Counted from the first letter of the stretch, positions 7,907 to 16,965 are shown. The stretch is 64,000 nucleotides of DNA from Micromonospora sp. WMMD1102 (GCF_029626265.1 NZ_JARUBN010000001.1:310001-374000); one strand, 5' to 3'. Notes: generated by a model from the sequence alone, not told the origin. Translations and numbers: made by a program.

Positions 7907-9121
7907 TCATCCGGCGGCCGGGCCCTCGGACGCGGTTCCGGGTGAGGTATGCGGCGGCGGCGTGCGGCGGCCGCGGACGACACCGCTGCTTCCTGGTCGC
8001 CGGGTCGCTGATGGTCGCGGGTCGGTCCCGTAACTGCGCTGGTCATCGCCCGGTCGCCCGGCCGCGGTACGGCGCCGTCGGGCGGTGCAGTCACAGGCCG
8101 GGTGCGGTGGCCAGCTGCGCCTGCGTAGCCGGCCGTGGCCGGTGACCTCGACGGCTCCGCCGACCGTCTCCGGCGTACCGCCGTCGAGGAAGGTGAGCAC
8201 CTCGCCGACCGCGTAGCCGACCGCCGCCAGCAGGGTCGAGGTGAGGCAGGGTTCCTGGCCGTCGCCGGCGGCCAGCTGGGCGGCCAGGCCGGGCCAGCCC
8301 GGGTCGCGGTCCCGGCGGTGCAGGTCGAGGCAGTTGAGGCAGGGCGATCCGGCGACCCGGACCAGCGGGCCGACGACCGGTACGCCGTCGCGCATGGTCA
8401 GCAGCAGGTGCGCCTGCCGGTGCTGGGCGTAGCCGGCGGCGAGCAGTTCGACGGGTCGGTCGACCCCGACCTGGACCACCAGGTCGGCTCGGCCCCGCCG
8501 GACGGGTCGGGTGACGGTGCCGGGCGTGCACCGGGCGATCGCGTCGGCGACGGCGTCGGCGCTCGGCCGGCGTACGTCGGTGGCCAGCAGTCCACTGCCG
8601 GTGGTGTCCGCCGGCCCGACCCGGCCACGCAGGTCCGGGTGCAGGTGTCCGACGCCGGCCTGGGCCAGGGTCACCGCCACCGGGGCGGCGAGCCGGCCCT
8701 GACCGGTCACCACCACCCGGGCGGCGGCTCGCCGCCGGAGGAGTTGGGCGGGGGTGCCGGGCGAGTCCCGGCCGTGCAGGGCGAGTGCCGCCGCCTCGGC
8801 GCCGAGGCGCTGCCGGGCGGGTTCGGGCAGGTCGGTGGGGAGCAGGGTGTGCCCGGCGACGACCAGGCCGGCGGCGCGCAGGGTGTCGATCAGGGTACGG
8901 GCGTCGTCCCGGGAAACGGCCATCGTGCCGGCCTGGTCGAGGACGGCCCGCTCGCTGCGGCTGCCGTCGAGCAGGTCGAGCAGCCGGGCGGCGGCCGGGT
9001 TGGCGACCTCCAGCAGGACCGCCCGGCGGGGGTCGAGGCCGAGTTGCAGGGTGTGCCGGTCACGCCAGAGTCGGGCGAGGCCGGGCAGCAGGGTGGGGCG
9101 GGGCAGCACGGTTCTGGTCAT
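7907..9121 (-). CDS. ThiF/TOMM cyclodehydratase-like protein (Rv3196-like)
   Basis: A 404-residue protein resembling the E1-like/ThiF superfamily and the leader-peptide-binding (F or C) components of thiazole/oxazole-modified peptide clusters. It opens MTRTVLPRPTLLPGLARLWR, has a winged-helix-like N-terminal region, a Rossmann-like core (AARVVVTGQGRLAAPVAVTLAQAGVG, split near residue 140), and two metal-type Cys pairs, SPCLNCLDLHRRDRDPGW and HPACDC. No glycine-rich ATP motif GxGxxG is intact. The C-terminus is Arg/Pro-rich and probably disordered. It sits beside the AarF gene in many actinobacteria. No precursor peptide or partner cyclodehydratase is visible here, so a peptide-modification role is unproven. 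Confidence 0.65.
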   Translation of the reverse strand: MTRTVLPRPTLLPGLARLWRDRHTLQLGLDPRRAVLLEVANPAAARLLDLLDGSRSERAVLDQAGTMAVSRDDARTLIDTLRAAGLVVAGHTLLPTDLPEPARQRLGAEAAALALHGRDSPGTPAQLLRRRAAARVVVTGQGRLAAPVAVTLAQAGVGHLHPDLRGRVGPADTTGSGLLATDVRRPSADAVADAIARCTPGTVTRPVRRGRADLVVQVGVDRPVELLAAGYAQHRQAHLLLTMRDGVPVVGPLVRVAGSPCLNCLDLHRRDRDPGWPGLAAQLAAGDGQEPCLTSTLLAAVGYAVGEVLTFLDGGTPETVGGAVEVTGHGRLRRRSWPPHPACDCTARRRRTAAGRPGDDQRSYGTDPRPSATRRPGSSGVVRGRRTPPPHTSPGTASEGPAAG

Positions 9122-9163
9122 GGCGCCACACGCTGTCACCGGCGGGGTGCGGACCGATGACGG

Positions 9164-9225
9164 TTGTCCACAACGGGTGGAGGCTGTGCACTGCTTTATC
9201 CACAGGTTCTCGGGTGTTATCCACA
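9164..9225. promoter_or_regulatory. Cluster of three DnaA-box sequences
   Basis: TTGTCCACA (9164-9172), TTATCCACA (9196-9204) and TTATCCACA (9217-9225) lie in the same orientation within 62 bp. TTGTCCACA is the preferred DnaA box of Streptomyces and mycobacteria, and TTATCCACA is the E. coli consensus. They sit 43-104 bp upstream of the ThiF-like gene. There is no dnaA or dnaN nearby, so this is not oriC. Options are DnaA titration or DnaA-dependent control of the adjacent gene. Confidence 0.6.
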
Positions 9226-9290
9226 ACTGATGGGTAACTTCTGTCGGCGCGCGGACATCACAGCGGGTGTCGGCAGCGCGACAGAACAGC

Positions 9291-9319
9291 GGAAGGGGTG
9301 GCGCTCGGCCACCCCTTCC
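9291..9319 (-). terminator. Terminator hairpin after zinc-ribbon gene
   Basis: GGAAGGGGTGGC (9291-9302) pairs perfectly with GCCACCCCTTCC (9308-9319) over a 5-nt loop. It lies 26 nt past the stop of the gene at 9345-9512 on the minus strand. There is no strong T-tract, as is common in actinobacteria. Confidence 0.7.
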
Positions 9320-9344
9320 CGCAGTCGCGCGTGCTTCCCGGCGA

Positions 9345-9512
9345 TCAGACCTTCGCCTTGCCGAGGATCCGGTTGACGGTCGTGCCGCAGACCGGGCACT
9401 TGCCCTTGGCCATGTTCATGCCCGTCTTGGAAACCTCGACGTTGCCCTCGAAGTCACGCTTTTCCTTGCACTTCACGCAGTACCCGTTGTAGGTCTGGGC
9501 CTTCTCGGCCAC
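9345..9512 (-). CDS. Small zinc-ribbon protein (DUF5679)
   Basis: A 55-residue protein beginning (GTG) VAEKAQTYNGYCVKCKEKRDFEG and ending KCPVCGTTVNRILGKAKV. Two C-x2-C knuckles (C12/C15 and C39/C42, roughly) form a zinc ribbon. The length and sequence match the DUF5679 family that is widespread in actinobacteria. A GGAGGGCACC ribosome site precedes GTG 9512. It is too short for ordinary ORF cut-offs but has clear cysteines, a ribosome site and a terminator. Function unknown; nucleic acid or protein binding is typical for the fold. Confidence 0.85.
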   Translation of the reverse strand: MAEKAQTYNGYCVKCKEKRDFEGNVEVSKTGMNMAKGKCPVCGTTVNRILGKAKV

Positions 9513-9974
9513 GGTGCCCTCCTCGTCTCATCCGCCGGACTCTCGCGAGCCCGACGTGCGCCCGGCGGCGGGCGGCCACGTAGGCGCCAGCGCTGGGATT
9601 TCTCCGCGATCACCGATGTGACCGCCGGTTCGCGGACCCTACCCAGATCTGGGCAGTTCCATGTCAGCGATCTGTCGACACTGTGAGGAAGTCGACGCCC
9701 AGAGTGTGCATGCCGCAATAGGTCGGATAAGTCAGTTTCGCAGGGACACGCCGGATGAACCCCGTCAGATCGCTGATCAGGGGCCCACTGCCGGCCTCGC
9801 GGAGGGGCGGCTGGCGAACTCGGCGGATGATCGTTTACGGTTGCCACCGGCGGGCCGACCGTACGCCGTCGGTGCCCGGGACCGGGCGATCATGGGTACG
9901 CAGGCGATCACCGCAATGAATTTTTTCCGGACGCTTGGGCGCTAACCGGTATTTTTCCGGCGGCCTTCCATAGG

Positions 9975-10004
9975 TTGACCCTTGGGTGACCTGGCCAGTA
10001 CGCA
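9975..10004 (+). promoter_or_regulatory. Probable promoter of the YgjP-like gene
   Basis: TTGACC (9975-9980) and TACGCA (9999-10004) with an 18-nt spacer lie 46 nt before ATG 10050. The rest of the 537-nt gap 9513-10049 shows an AT-richer patch around 9910-9960 but no convincing gene or RNA. Confidence 0.5.
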
Positions 10005-10049
10005 TTACTTTTCCATCGTGAACGAAACCCGGGGCTGCGCGAGCCGCTA

Positions 10050-10580
10050 ATGGCGGGGTTGCGGAAGCCGGTCGTCGAGGTACGGCGCAGTCAGCGTCGG
10101 CGTCGGACGGTGTCCGCGTACCGGGACGGCGAGCGGGTCGTGGTCCTGATCCCGGACCAGTTCTCCCGCGCCGAGGAGACCGAGTGGGTCGACCGGATGC
10201 TCGCCCGGCTGGCCGCCCGGGAGGAGCGGCTCGGACGTTCCGACGAGGAACTGCTGCTCAGGTCCAGGCGGCTGATCGACCGCTACCTCAGCGAGCACGG
10301 CCGGGCGGCGGTGCCGGCCAGCGTCCGGTGGGTGACGAACCAGAACGGCCGCTGGGGCTCCTGCACCCCGGCCGACCGGACCATCCGGATCTCGCACCGC
10401 ATCCAGGAGATGCCCGACTGGGTGATCGACTACGTGCTCCTGCACGAACTGGCCCACCTCGTCGTGCCGAGCCACAACGCGCGGTTCTGGGAACTCGTCG
10501 GGCGCTATCCGAAGACCGAACGCGCCCGGGGTTACCTGGAGGGCGTCGCGGCGACCGCCGGAGTCGTCCTGGCTGACTGA
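10050..10580 (+). CDS. YgjP-type (DUF45) metal-dependent hydrolase
   Basis: A 176-residue protein of the M48-like YgjP/WLM metallopeptidase group. The zinc motif HELAH is in the segment YVLLHELAHLVVPSHNARFWELV (about residues 132-154, given in part), preceded by the family signature RWGSCTPADRTIRISHR. The C-terminal half is complete; the N-terminal half is a shortened DUF45 sandwich (RRRRTVSAYRDGERVVVLIP). The likely role is a cytoplasmic zinc peptidase; substrates of the family are undefined. The ATG at 10050 has a weak ribosome site but a good promoter 46 nt upstream. It is followed 102 nt later by the nucleotidyltransferase-like gene on the same strand. Confidence 0.88.
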   Translation: MAGLRKPVVEVRRSQRRRRTVSAYRDGERVVVLIPDQFSRAEETEWVDRMLARLAAREERLGRSDEELLLRSRRLIDRYLSEHGRAAVPASVRWVTNQNGRWGSCTPADRTIRISHRIQEMPDWVIDYVLLHELAHLVVPSHNARFWELVGRYPKTERARGYLEGVAATAGVVLAD

Positions 10581-10682
10581 GGCCACGGTCATCAGGGCAG
10601 CGGTCGTCGAACCGGCCTGAGCGGCGAGGGGTGCGGTCCGGTGCACCGGCTGCGGCGCGCTCCGGGCCGGTAGGGTCGCCGG

Positions 10683-11279
10683 GTGACCCGCCGTGTGATC
10701 GTGGTGCTGCCCGGACCCGTGGCCTGGGCGCCACCGGAAACCGACCCGGCCCGGTGGCGGTCCGCCCTCACCGAGGACGTCGTCGACCTGGTCGCCATGC
10801 TGGCCGAGGTGGAGCCGGCGATCGCCGTGACCGCGGCCGACCGCCCGCTGGCCGACGCGGTCGCCTGGCCCGGCATGCCGGTGTACGACCTGCCGGCCCG
10901 CCGGGTCGGCGCCGCGCTGGACGCCGCGACCCGGGACGGGTACGACCAGGCCGCCGTGCTCGTCGCCGACGCGCCCGACGTACCCGGCCTGATCCTCGGC
11001 AAGCTGCTCCGCCCGCTGACCAGCCGGACCGTCGCGGTCGCCCCGGCGAATCCCGGTCCCGGGCTGCTCGGCCTGGCCACCCGGCTACCCGCGCCGGACT
11101 GGCTGCCGGAAATCGACCTGGACACCGCCGACCCCGGCCTGGTACGCGCCGCCGCGCCACGCCCCGCCGAGGTCGCGGTAGCCCCGGGCTGGCGCCGGCT
11201 GCGCACCCCGGCCGACCTGTCGACGCTCGACCCGGCGGTGGAGGGCTGGGACACCACCCGAATGCTGCTCGGCGGCTGA
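10683..11279 (+). CDS. Hypothetical protein, nucleotidyltransferase-like (DUF2064/CofC resemblance)
   Basis: A 198-residue protein starting (GTG) VTRRVIVVLPGPVAWAPPE. The central segment AAVLVADAPDVPGLILGKLL resembles the GxDxPxLP segment of the DUF2064/CofC/MobA nucleotide-transferase fold. The usual glycine-rich NTP loop is not obvious, so activity is doubtful. A TAGGGT hexamer at 10671-10676 lies 6 nt before the GTG, which suggests a leaderless mRNA. It converges with the DUF2342 gene, whose stop is 33 nt away. I cannot name a function. Confidence 0.6.
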   Translation: MTRRVIVVLPGPVAWAPPETDPARWRSALTEDVVDLVAMLAEVEPAIAVTAADRPLADAVAWPGMPVYDLPARRVGAALDAATRDGYDQAAVLVADAPDVPGLILGKLLRPLTSRTVAVAPANPGPGLLGLATRLPAPDWLPEIDLDTADPGLVRAAAPRPAEVAVAPGWRRLRTPADLSTLDPAVEGWDTTRMLLGG

Positions 11280-11312
11280 CATCGGCCTGCGGGTGACCCG
11301 GGTCGTCCCGGG

Positions 11313-12686
11313 TCAGCGCCGCTCGGTACCGCCGCCCGCCTCGCCGTCGTCGTCCCGCGCGTCGCCGGCCGTCCCGCCGCCGTCGTCACCGTCCCGGGGC
11401 CGGTCGGTGTCGGTTTCGCCCCGGAGTTCGGCGGGTCCGGGCGTACCGGAACCCTCCTCGGCGGCGGCGGCGCCGAAGTCGAAGTCGTCCAGGTCGCCGA
11501 GGTCGAGCTGGGACCGGGCGAACGCGTCCGGGTCGGCGAAGTCGTCCTCCCCGGGGAGCAGGTCGGGATGTCCCCACAGGGCGTCCCGGCCGGCGATGCC
11601 CCGGTGCTCGGTGAGCGCCGCCCAGAGCGCGGCGGCCTCGCGCAGCCGGCGAGGGCGCAGCTCCAGCCCGACCAGCGCGGCGAAGGTCTGCTCGGCCGGG
11701 CCACCGGCGGCCCGGCGGCGCCGGAACGCCTCGGCGAGCCGGTTCACGTTCGGCAGCCGCTCGGCGGCGGCGGTGTCGACGACGTGGCAGACCCAGCCCT
11801 CGACCAGGGCCAGCGTGGTCTCCAACCGGGCCAGCGAGGCCTTCTGCGCCGGGGTGTCCTCCGGGGTGAAGATGCCCTCCACCGAGAGGGCCTGCATCGA
11901 CTCCGGGTTCATCGGGTCGAGCTGGCCCATCGCCTCCTCGATCGCCTCCCGGTTCACCGTGATGCCGGTGGCGTACATCTCGACGGTGGTCAGGACGTGC
12001 CCGCGCAGCCACGGTACGTGCTGGAAGAGGCGCTGGTGGGCGGCCTCGCGCAGGGCGACGTAGAGGCGTACCTCGTCCTCGGGGAGTTCGAGGCCCTCGC
12101 CGTACGCCCGGATGTTCGCCGGCAGCAGCGCGGCCGTGCCGGCCGGGCCGAGCGGCAGGCCGATGTCGCCGGCCGAGAGCACCTCGGCGGCGAGCGAGCC
12201 GAGCGCCTGCCCGAGCTGGCCGCCGAAGAGCGCGCCGCCCAGCGTGGTGAGCATCGACTGCATCGGGCCGAGCTGGGCGCGCGCCTCCGGCGGCACCAGG
12301 TCGCCCATCGCGGCCACCATCCGGCCGGCGACCGGGTCACACAGCTTCTTCCAGACGTCGAGCGTCCGGTAGATCCACTCGTTCCGGTTCCAGGCGACCG
12401 AGGTGCGGATCCCGGAGGGGTGTGCCGAGGTCGGGTCGAGCCAGAGGTCGGCCAGCCGGAGCGCCTCCTCCACGGCGTTGCGCTCGTACGGCGTCACGGC
12501 CGGGTCGCCGGCCGAGGAGAGCTGGCTGGCCGCGACCTGGCGGGCCAGGTCCCAGTTGACCGGACCGCTGCCCGGCGCGGCGAGCAGCTGTTGCAGCTGC
12601 GCCATGAACTGCTGCATCTGCTGCGGGTCGTTGGGGTCGGGCGGCTGGCCACCCGGCAGTGCGAAGCCGAACGGGATATCAGGCAC
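11313..12686 (-). CDS. Zinc-dependent metalloprotease, DUF2342 family
   Basis: A 457-residue protein starting (GTG) VPDIPFGFALPGGQPP. A Gln-rich segment (QQMQQFMAQLQQLL) follows, then the DUF2342 core with NEWIYRTLDVWKKLCDPVAGRM, an A/G-rich stretch, REAAHQRLFQHVPWLRGH (family metal site region) and VEGWVCHVVD. The C-terminal 70 residues are acidic and disordered. It matches Rv3195 by neighbourhood (ThiF-like, ABC1 kinase, PDZ-Lon, UPF0182). Some databases name the family after coenzyme F420 biosynthesis, but direct evidence is thin. An alternative in-frame GTG lies at 12695; neither start has a clear ribosome site. Confidence 0.85.
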   Translation of the reverse strand: MPDIPFGFALPGGQPPDPNDPQQMQQFMAQLQQLLAAPGSGPVNWDLARQVAASQLSSAGDPAVTPYERNAVEEALRLADLWLDPTSAHPSGIRTSVAWNRNEWIYRTLDVWKKLCDPVAGRMVAAMGDLVPPEARAQLGPMQSMLTTLGGALFGGQLGQALGSLAAEVLSAGDIGLPLGPAGTAALLPANIRAYGEGLELPEDEVRLYVALREAAHQRLFQHVPWLRGHVLTTVEMYATGITVNREAIEEAMGQLDPMNPESMQALSVEGIFTPEDTPAQKASLARLETTLALVEGWVCHVVDTAAAERLPNVNRLAEAFRRRRAAGGPAEQTFAALVGLELRPRRLREAAALWAALTEHRGIAGRDALWGHPDLLPGEDDFADPDAFARSQLDLGDLDDFDFGAAAAEEGSGTPGPAELRGETDTDRPRDGDDGGGTAGDARDDDGEAGGGTERR

Positions 12687-12801
12687 GGCGTCCACGGTAC
12701 GCGCGCCGGGGGGCGTACCGCCCGCCCAGGTGTCACGCCGAGGGCGAACTTGGGGTTCACGAACCGGCCCGGGGGGTGCCGGCTGGGTAGGCTTGGCGGC
12801 C

Positions 12802-13818
12802 ATGAGACGTCGCGGTGTCACGGTCCTGCTCGGCGCGCTGCTCACCGCCCTGCTCAGCATCGGCGTGCTCGCCGCACCCATCCCGTACGTCGTGCTCGGT
12901 CCCGGGCCGACGGTGGACACGTTGGGCCGGCAGGACGACAAGGAGGTGATCCAGATTTCCGGCCGGGAGACCTCGACGTCGGCCGGGCAGCTCCGGCTGA
13001 CCACGGTCGGCGTGCAGCCCGACGTCAAGCTGCTCTCCGCGATCGCCGGCTGGATCTCCTCGGACGAGGCGGTGGTGCCGTACGAGCTGATCTATCCGCC
13101 GGGGCAGACGCAGCAGCAGGTGGAGGAGCGCAACGCGGAGGACTTCGCCGCCTCGCAGACCAGTGCCGAGACCGCGGCGCTGCGCGAACTCGGCTATCCG
13201 GTGCAGGTGGTTGTCAAGACCGTCGCCCCGGGCGGCCCCTCGGAGGGCGTCCTGAAGGTCGGTGACGTGATCACCTCGGTCGACGACAAGCCGGTGGAGG
13301 TGGCGGCCAGCCTCACCGGGGCGATCCGGGGGCGTCCGGCCGGCTCGGAGCTGAAGATCGGTTACACCCGGGACGGTGCGCCGGCCGGCGCGACGATCGT
13401 CAGCGCCGCCACCGGCAACGACCCGCCGCGGATCGGCGTCGAGATCGAGCAGCGGCAGCCGCACCCGTTCGAGTTGAAGATCGACCTCGGGGACATCGGC
13501 GGGCCGAGCGCCGGGCTGATGTTCGCGCTCGGCATCGTCGACAAGGTCCGCAGCGAGGATCTGACCGGCGGAAAGATCATTGCCGGCACCGGCACCATCG
13601 ACGATCTGGGACAGGTCGGGCCGATCGGCGGCATTCCGCAGAAACTGGTCGGCGCGAAGAATGCGGGCGCGAAGTACTTTCTCGTGCCGGCCGACAATTG
13701 CGAGGAGGCCGTCCGCAACGCCCAGCCGGGGTTGCCGATGGCCCGGGTCGGAACCCTCGACGAGGCACTGACCGCGCTGGACGCGATCCGGGCCGGAGGC
13801 ACGCCGGCGAAGTGCTGA
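12802..13818 (+). CDS. PDZ domain / Lon-type (S16) serine protease, membrane-anchored
   Basis: A 338-residue protein. A single membrane segment at residues 7-30 places the rest outside the cytoplasm. A PDZ domain lies at about 135-205 (APGGPSEGVLKVGDVITSVDD). The S16 Lon protease domain at about 210-330 carries the Ser-Lys dyad, S236 in GGPSAG and K281 in IPQKLVGAKNAG. The family (YlbL/Rv3194c) is conserved in actinobacteria and Firmicutes. The start at ATG 12802 has TAGGCT (12788-12793) 8 nt upstream, so the mRNA may be leaderless. It precedes the UPF0182 gene by 100 nt on the same strand, as in M. tuberculosis. Role: envelope protein quality control is plausible. Confidence 0.93.
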   Translation: MRRRGVTVLLGALLTALLSIGVLAAPIPYVVLGPGPTVDTLGRQDDKEVIQISGRETSTSAGQLRLTTVGVQPDVKLLSAIAGWISSDEAVVPYELIYPPGQTQQQVEERNAEDFAASQTSAETAALRELGYPVQVVVKTVAPGGPSEGVLKVGDVITSVDDKPVEVAASLTGAIRGRPAGSELKIGYTRDGAPAGATIVSAATGNDPPRIGVEIEQRQPHPFELKIDLGDIGGPSAGLMFALGIVDKVRSEDLTGGKIIAGTGTIDDLGQVGPIGGIPQKLVGAKNAGAKYFLVPADNCEEAVRNAQPGLPMARVGTLDEALTALDAIRAGGTPAKC

Positions 13819-13918
13819 ACCGCGCAGGGCCCGCAGGGGGACCGGTCCCACTCAGAAACACCCCGTAGTCTAGGTGCTCTGATCAGAGCCGGTCATTGCC
13901 GAAGGTGCGGAGCCAACA

Positions 13919-16900
13919 GTGGTCATGCGTAGCAGCCCCCTGCCAAGAATGAGTCGACGTGGTCGCGTCACGGTCGGCGTACTCCTAGGGGTGTTCCTGC
14001 TCCTCACCCTGCTGGGCTGGGGAGTCCAGGCGTGGACCGACTGGCTCTGGTTCGACGAGGTCGACTACACCCGGGTCTTCAGCGGGGTGCTTGTCACCCG
14101 GATCCTGCTCTTCGTGGCGGTCGGCGTGTCGATGGCGCTGCTGGTCGCCGGCAACATGTGGCTGGCCTACCGGCTCCGGCCGCTGCTCCGGCCGAGTTCA
14201 CCGGAGCAGGTGACCCTGGAGCGGTACCGTTCGGTGCTGGCGCCCAGGGTCGGCACCTGGCTGGTCGCGATCGGCGTGGTCGTCGGGCTCTTCGCCGGTC
14301 TCTCCGCGCAGACCCGCTGGGGGCAGTGGATGCTGTTCCGCAACGCGCAGACGTTCGGCATCGAGGACCCGGAATTCAAGATCGATATCGGGTTCTACGT
14401 TTTCCAGTTCCCGTTCCTGCGCTATCTGCTCGGGGTCGGCTTCACCGCCGTGGTGCTGGCCGTGATCGGCTCGCTGGCGATGCACTACCTCTTCGGCGGG
14501 GTGCGGCTACAGGGCATCGGCGACCGGATGACGAACGCCGCCCGGGCCCACCTGACCACGCTCGTCGCGGTCTTCGTGCTGCTCAAGGCGCTGGCCTACG
14601 TGCTCGACCGGCGGGCGATGCTGCTGGAGTTCAACGAGGGCGTCGACCTGTACGGCGCCGGCTACGCCGACATCAACGCGCTGCTGCCGGCCAAGGAGAT
14701 CCTGGCGTACATCTCGGTGGTGGTCGCGCTGGCCATCGTCGTCTTCTCCAACGCCGTGATCCGGAACCTGGTCTGGCCCGGCATCTCGCTCGCCCTGCTC
14801 GGCATCTCGGCGGTGGCGATCGGCGGCATCTACCCGTGGGCGGTGCAGACCTTCGAGGTCAAGCCGAGCGTCAAGGACAAGGAAGCCGCCTACATCGAGC
14901 GCAGCATCGTCGCCACCCGGGACGCCTTCGGGCTCGCCGGCACGGTCTCGGCACCCTTCGGCGCCGAGAACCTGCGCCCGCCGGAGTCGCTGGCCACCGA
15001 AACCTCGGTGGTGCCGAACATCCGGCTGCTGGACCCGCAACTCGTCTCGGAGACGTACACCCAGCTCCAGCAGGTGCGTGGCTTCTACGACTTCGGCCCG
15101 AAGCTCGACATCGACCGCTACCAGGTGAACGGCGAGACCCAGGACTACGTCGTCGGCATGCGGGAGATCAACTATCTGGAGCTGACCGACCAGCAGAGCA
15201 ACTGGATCAACCGGCACACGGTCTTTACCCACGGGTACGGCCTGGTCGGCGCCCCCGCCAACCAGGTGGTCTGCGGCGGGCAGCCGTACTTCGTCTCCGG
15301 TTTCCTCGGCGAGCGCACCGAGGAGGCGTGCTCGTCGGCGACCGAGACGATCCCGGCCACCCAGCCGCGGATCTACTACGGCGAGCAGATGGACGGCAGC
15401 GACTACGCGATCGTCGGGCAGACCGAGGGGAAGAACCCGGTCGAGTTCGACCGGCCGACCGGCCGGGAGGGCGGCGAGCAGTACTACACCTACACCGGCT
15501 CCGGTGGTGTCGAGATCGGCTCGTTCGGCCGCCGACTGCTCTATTCGATCAAGGAGCAGGAGCCGAACTTCGTGCTCTCCGGCGCGATCAACGATGCCTC
15601 CAAGCTGCTCTACGTGCGTAACCCCCGGGACCGGGTGGAGAAGGTCGCACCCTTCCTGACCCTGGACGGCGACCCGTACCCGGCGGTGGTCGGCGGGCGG
15701 ATCCAGTGGATCGTCGACGGCTACACCACGGCGGCCACCTACCCGTACGCGGAGCAGGTCAACCTCCAGGAGCAGACCGCCGACGAGCTGACCGGGCTGG
15801 GCACCTTCGAACTCGCCCGGGAGAACGTCAACTACATCCGGAACTCGGTGAAGGCGACGGTCGACGCGTACGACGGCACGGTGAACCTCTACCAGTTCGA
15901 CGAGACCGACCCGGTGCTGAAGGCCTGGAACAAGGCGTTCGGCGGCGACCTGGTGAAACCGAAGTCGGAGATCCCGGCCGACCTGGCGGCACACTTCCGC
16001 TACCCGGCCGACCTGTTCAAGGTGCAGCGCAACCTGCTGGCCAAGTTCCACGTCACCGACCCGTCCGAGTTCTTCTCCGGGCAGGACTTCTGGGAGGTGC
16101 CGAACGTCCCGGACGCGCCGGACTCCGGCGAGCGGCAGCCGCCGTACTACCTCTACACCCAGTTCCCGGGGCAGGAGGGGCCACGCTTCCAGCTCACCTC
16201 GGCGGTCACCCCGGCCGGCCGGCAGAACCTCGCCGCGCTGATCAGCGGGTCGTACCTGAACGGCCAGCCCCGGTTGGAGGTGCTGGAACTGCCCGACCAG
16301 ACGGCGGTCTCCGGACCCGTCCAGGTGCACCAGAAGATGACGAACAACGCGAACATCCGGCAGGAGCTGAACCTGCTCTCCTCCAACCAGGCCCAGGTGC
16401 AGTACGGCAACCTGCTCTCGCTGCCCTTCGGTAACGGGATGCTCTACGTCGAGCCGGTCTACGTGAAGAGCAACCAGACGAACGCCTACCCGCTGCTGCA
16501 ACGGGTGCTCGTCTCGTACGGTGACGGCGGCCAGTACGTCGTCCTGGCGAACAGCCTCGAAGAGGGCATCAAACAGCTGGTGGAGCAGGGCAAGAAGGCG
16601 GCACCGACCACCCCGACGCCGCCACCGCCGAACACCGACGGGTCCCCGAACCCGACACCCACCCCGACGGCACCGCCGACCGGCGATCCGCAGCTCACGC
16701 CGGAACTGGCCGCCGCCGCCAGCAAGGTGCAGGCGGCGATCGCCGAGGTGAAGGCCGCCCAGACCTCGGGCGACTTCGAGCGGTACGGCCGGGCGCTGAA
16801 GGCGCTCGACGACGCGATGACGGAGTTCCAGAACGCCCAGCGGGCCGCTGGCGGGGCACCGGCTCCGGGCGGGTCCGCCGCCCCGACCGGCTCACCGGTC

Positions 16901-16948
16901 GCCGGCGGCGGTACGCCCACTCCGTCGCCGGCCCTGCCGAGCGGCTGA
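13919..16948 (+). CDS. UPF0182-family large membrane protein
   Basis: A 1009-residue protein of the UPF0182 family (Rv3193c type). Seven hydrophobic segments occupy residues 20-315, the first containing GVFLLLTLLGWGVQAW followed by DWLWFDEVDYTRVF, a highly conserved family segment. A large extracellular domain fills about 320-890. The C-terminus is Pro/Thr-rich (PTTPTPPPPNTDGSPNP) and then helical with Ala-rich heptads, ending in a disordered Gly/Pro tail. The GTG 13919 start follows GGAG at 7 nt; ATG 13925 is an alternative. Function unknown despite wide conservation. A GC-rich hairpin follows the stop. Confidence 0.95.
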   Translation: MVMRSSPLPRMSRRGRVTVGVLLGVFLLLTLLGWGVQAWTDWLWFDEVDYTRVFSGVLVTRILLFVAVGVSMALLVAGNMWLAYRLRPLLRPSSPEQVTLERYRSVLAPRVGTWLVAIGVVVGLFAGLSAQTRWGQWMLFRNAQTFGIEDPEFKIDIGFYVFQFPFLRYLLGVGFTAVVLAVIGSLAMHYLFGGVRLQGIGDRMTNAARAHLTTLVAVFVLLKALAYVLDRRAMLLEFNEGVDLYGAGYADINALLPAKEILAYISVVVALAIVVFSNAVIRNLVWPGISLALLGISAVAIGGIYPWAVQTFEVKPSVKDKEAAYIERSIVATRDAFGLAGTVSAPFGAENLRPPESLATETSVVPNIRLLDPQLVSETYTQLQQVRGFYDFGPKLDIDRYQVNGETQDYVVGMREINYLELTDQQSNWINRHTVFTHGYGLVGAPANQVVCGGQPYFVSGFLGERTEEACSSATETIPATQPRIYYGEQMDGSDYAIVGQTEGKNPVEFDRPTGREGGEQYYTYTGSGGVEIGSFGRRLLYSIKEQEPNFVLSGAINDASKLLYVRNPRDRVEKVAPFLTLDGDPYPAVVGGRIQWIVDGYTTAATYPYAEQVNLQEQTADELTGLGTFELARENVNYIRNSVKATVDAYDGTVNLYQFDETDPVLKAWNKAFGGDLVKPKSEIPADLAAHFRYPADLFKVQRNLLAKFHVTDPSEFFSGQDFWEVPNVPDAPDSGERQPPYYLYTQFPGQEGPRFQLTSAVTPAGRQNLAALISGSYLNGQPRLEVLELPDQTAVSGPVQVHQKMTNNANIRQELNLLSSNQAQVQYGNLLSLPFGNGMLYVEPVYVKSNQTNAYPLLQRVLVSYGDGGQYVVLANSLEEGIKQLVEQGKKAAPTTPTPPPPNTDGSPNPTPTPTAPPTGDPQLTPELAAAASKVQAAIAEVKAAQTSGDFERYGRALKALDDAMTEFQNAQRAAGGAPAPGGSAAPTGSPVAGGGTPTPSPALPSG

Positions 16949-16965
16949 ACAGGGGTTTCGTGGCC

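Noticed and set aside
9164..9225. Chromosomal replication origin
   Set aside because: DnaA boxes are present but only three, without dnaA/dnaN, rnpA or rpmH neighbours or an AT-rich unwinding region.
7907..9512. RiPP (thiazole/oxazole peptide) biosynthetic cluster
   Set aside because: Only one ThiF/cyclodehydratase-like gene; no YcaO, dehydrogenase or precursor peptide nearby.
9661..9945. 94-codon ORF in the gap before the YgjP-like gene
   Set aside because: No ribosome site, no family resemblance, and it covers AT-richer promoter-like DNA.
14507..16501. 664-codon minus-strand ORF
   Set aside because: Antisense shadow of the UPF0182 gene; high GC makes long spurious frames common here.
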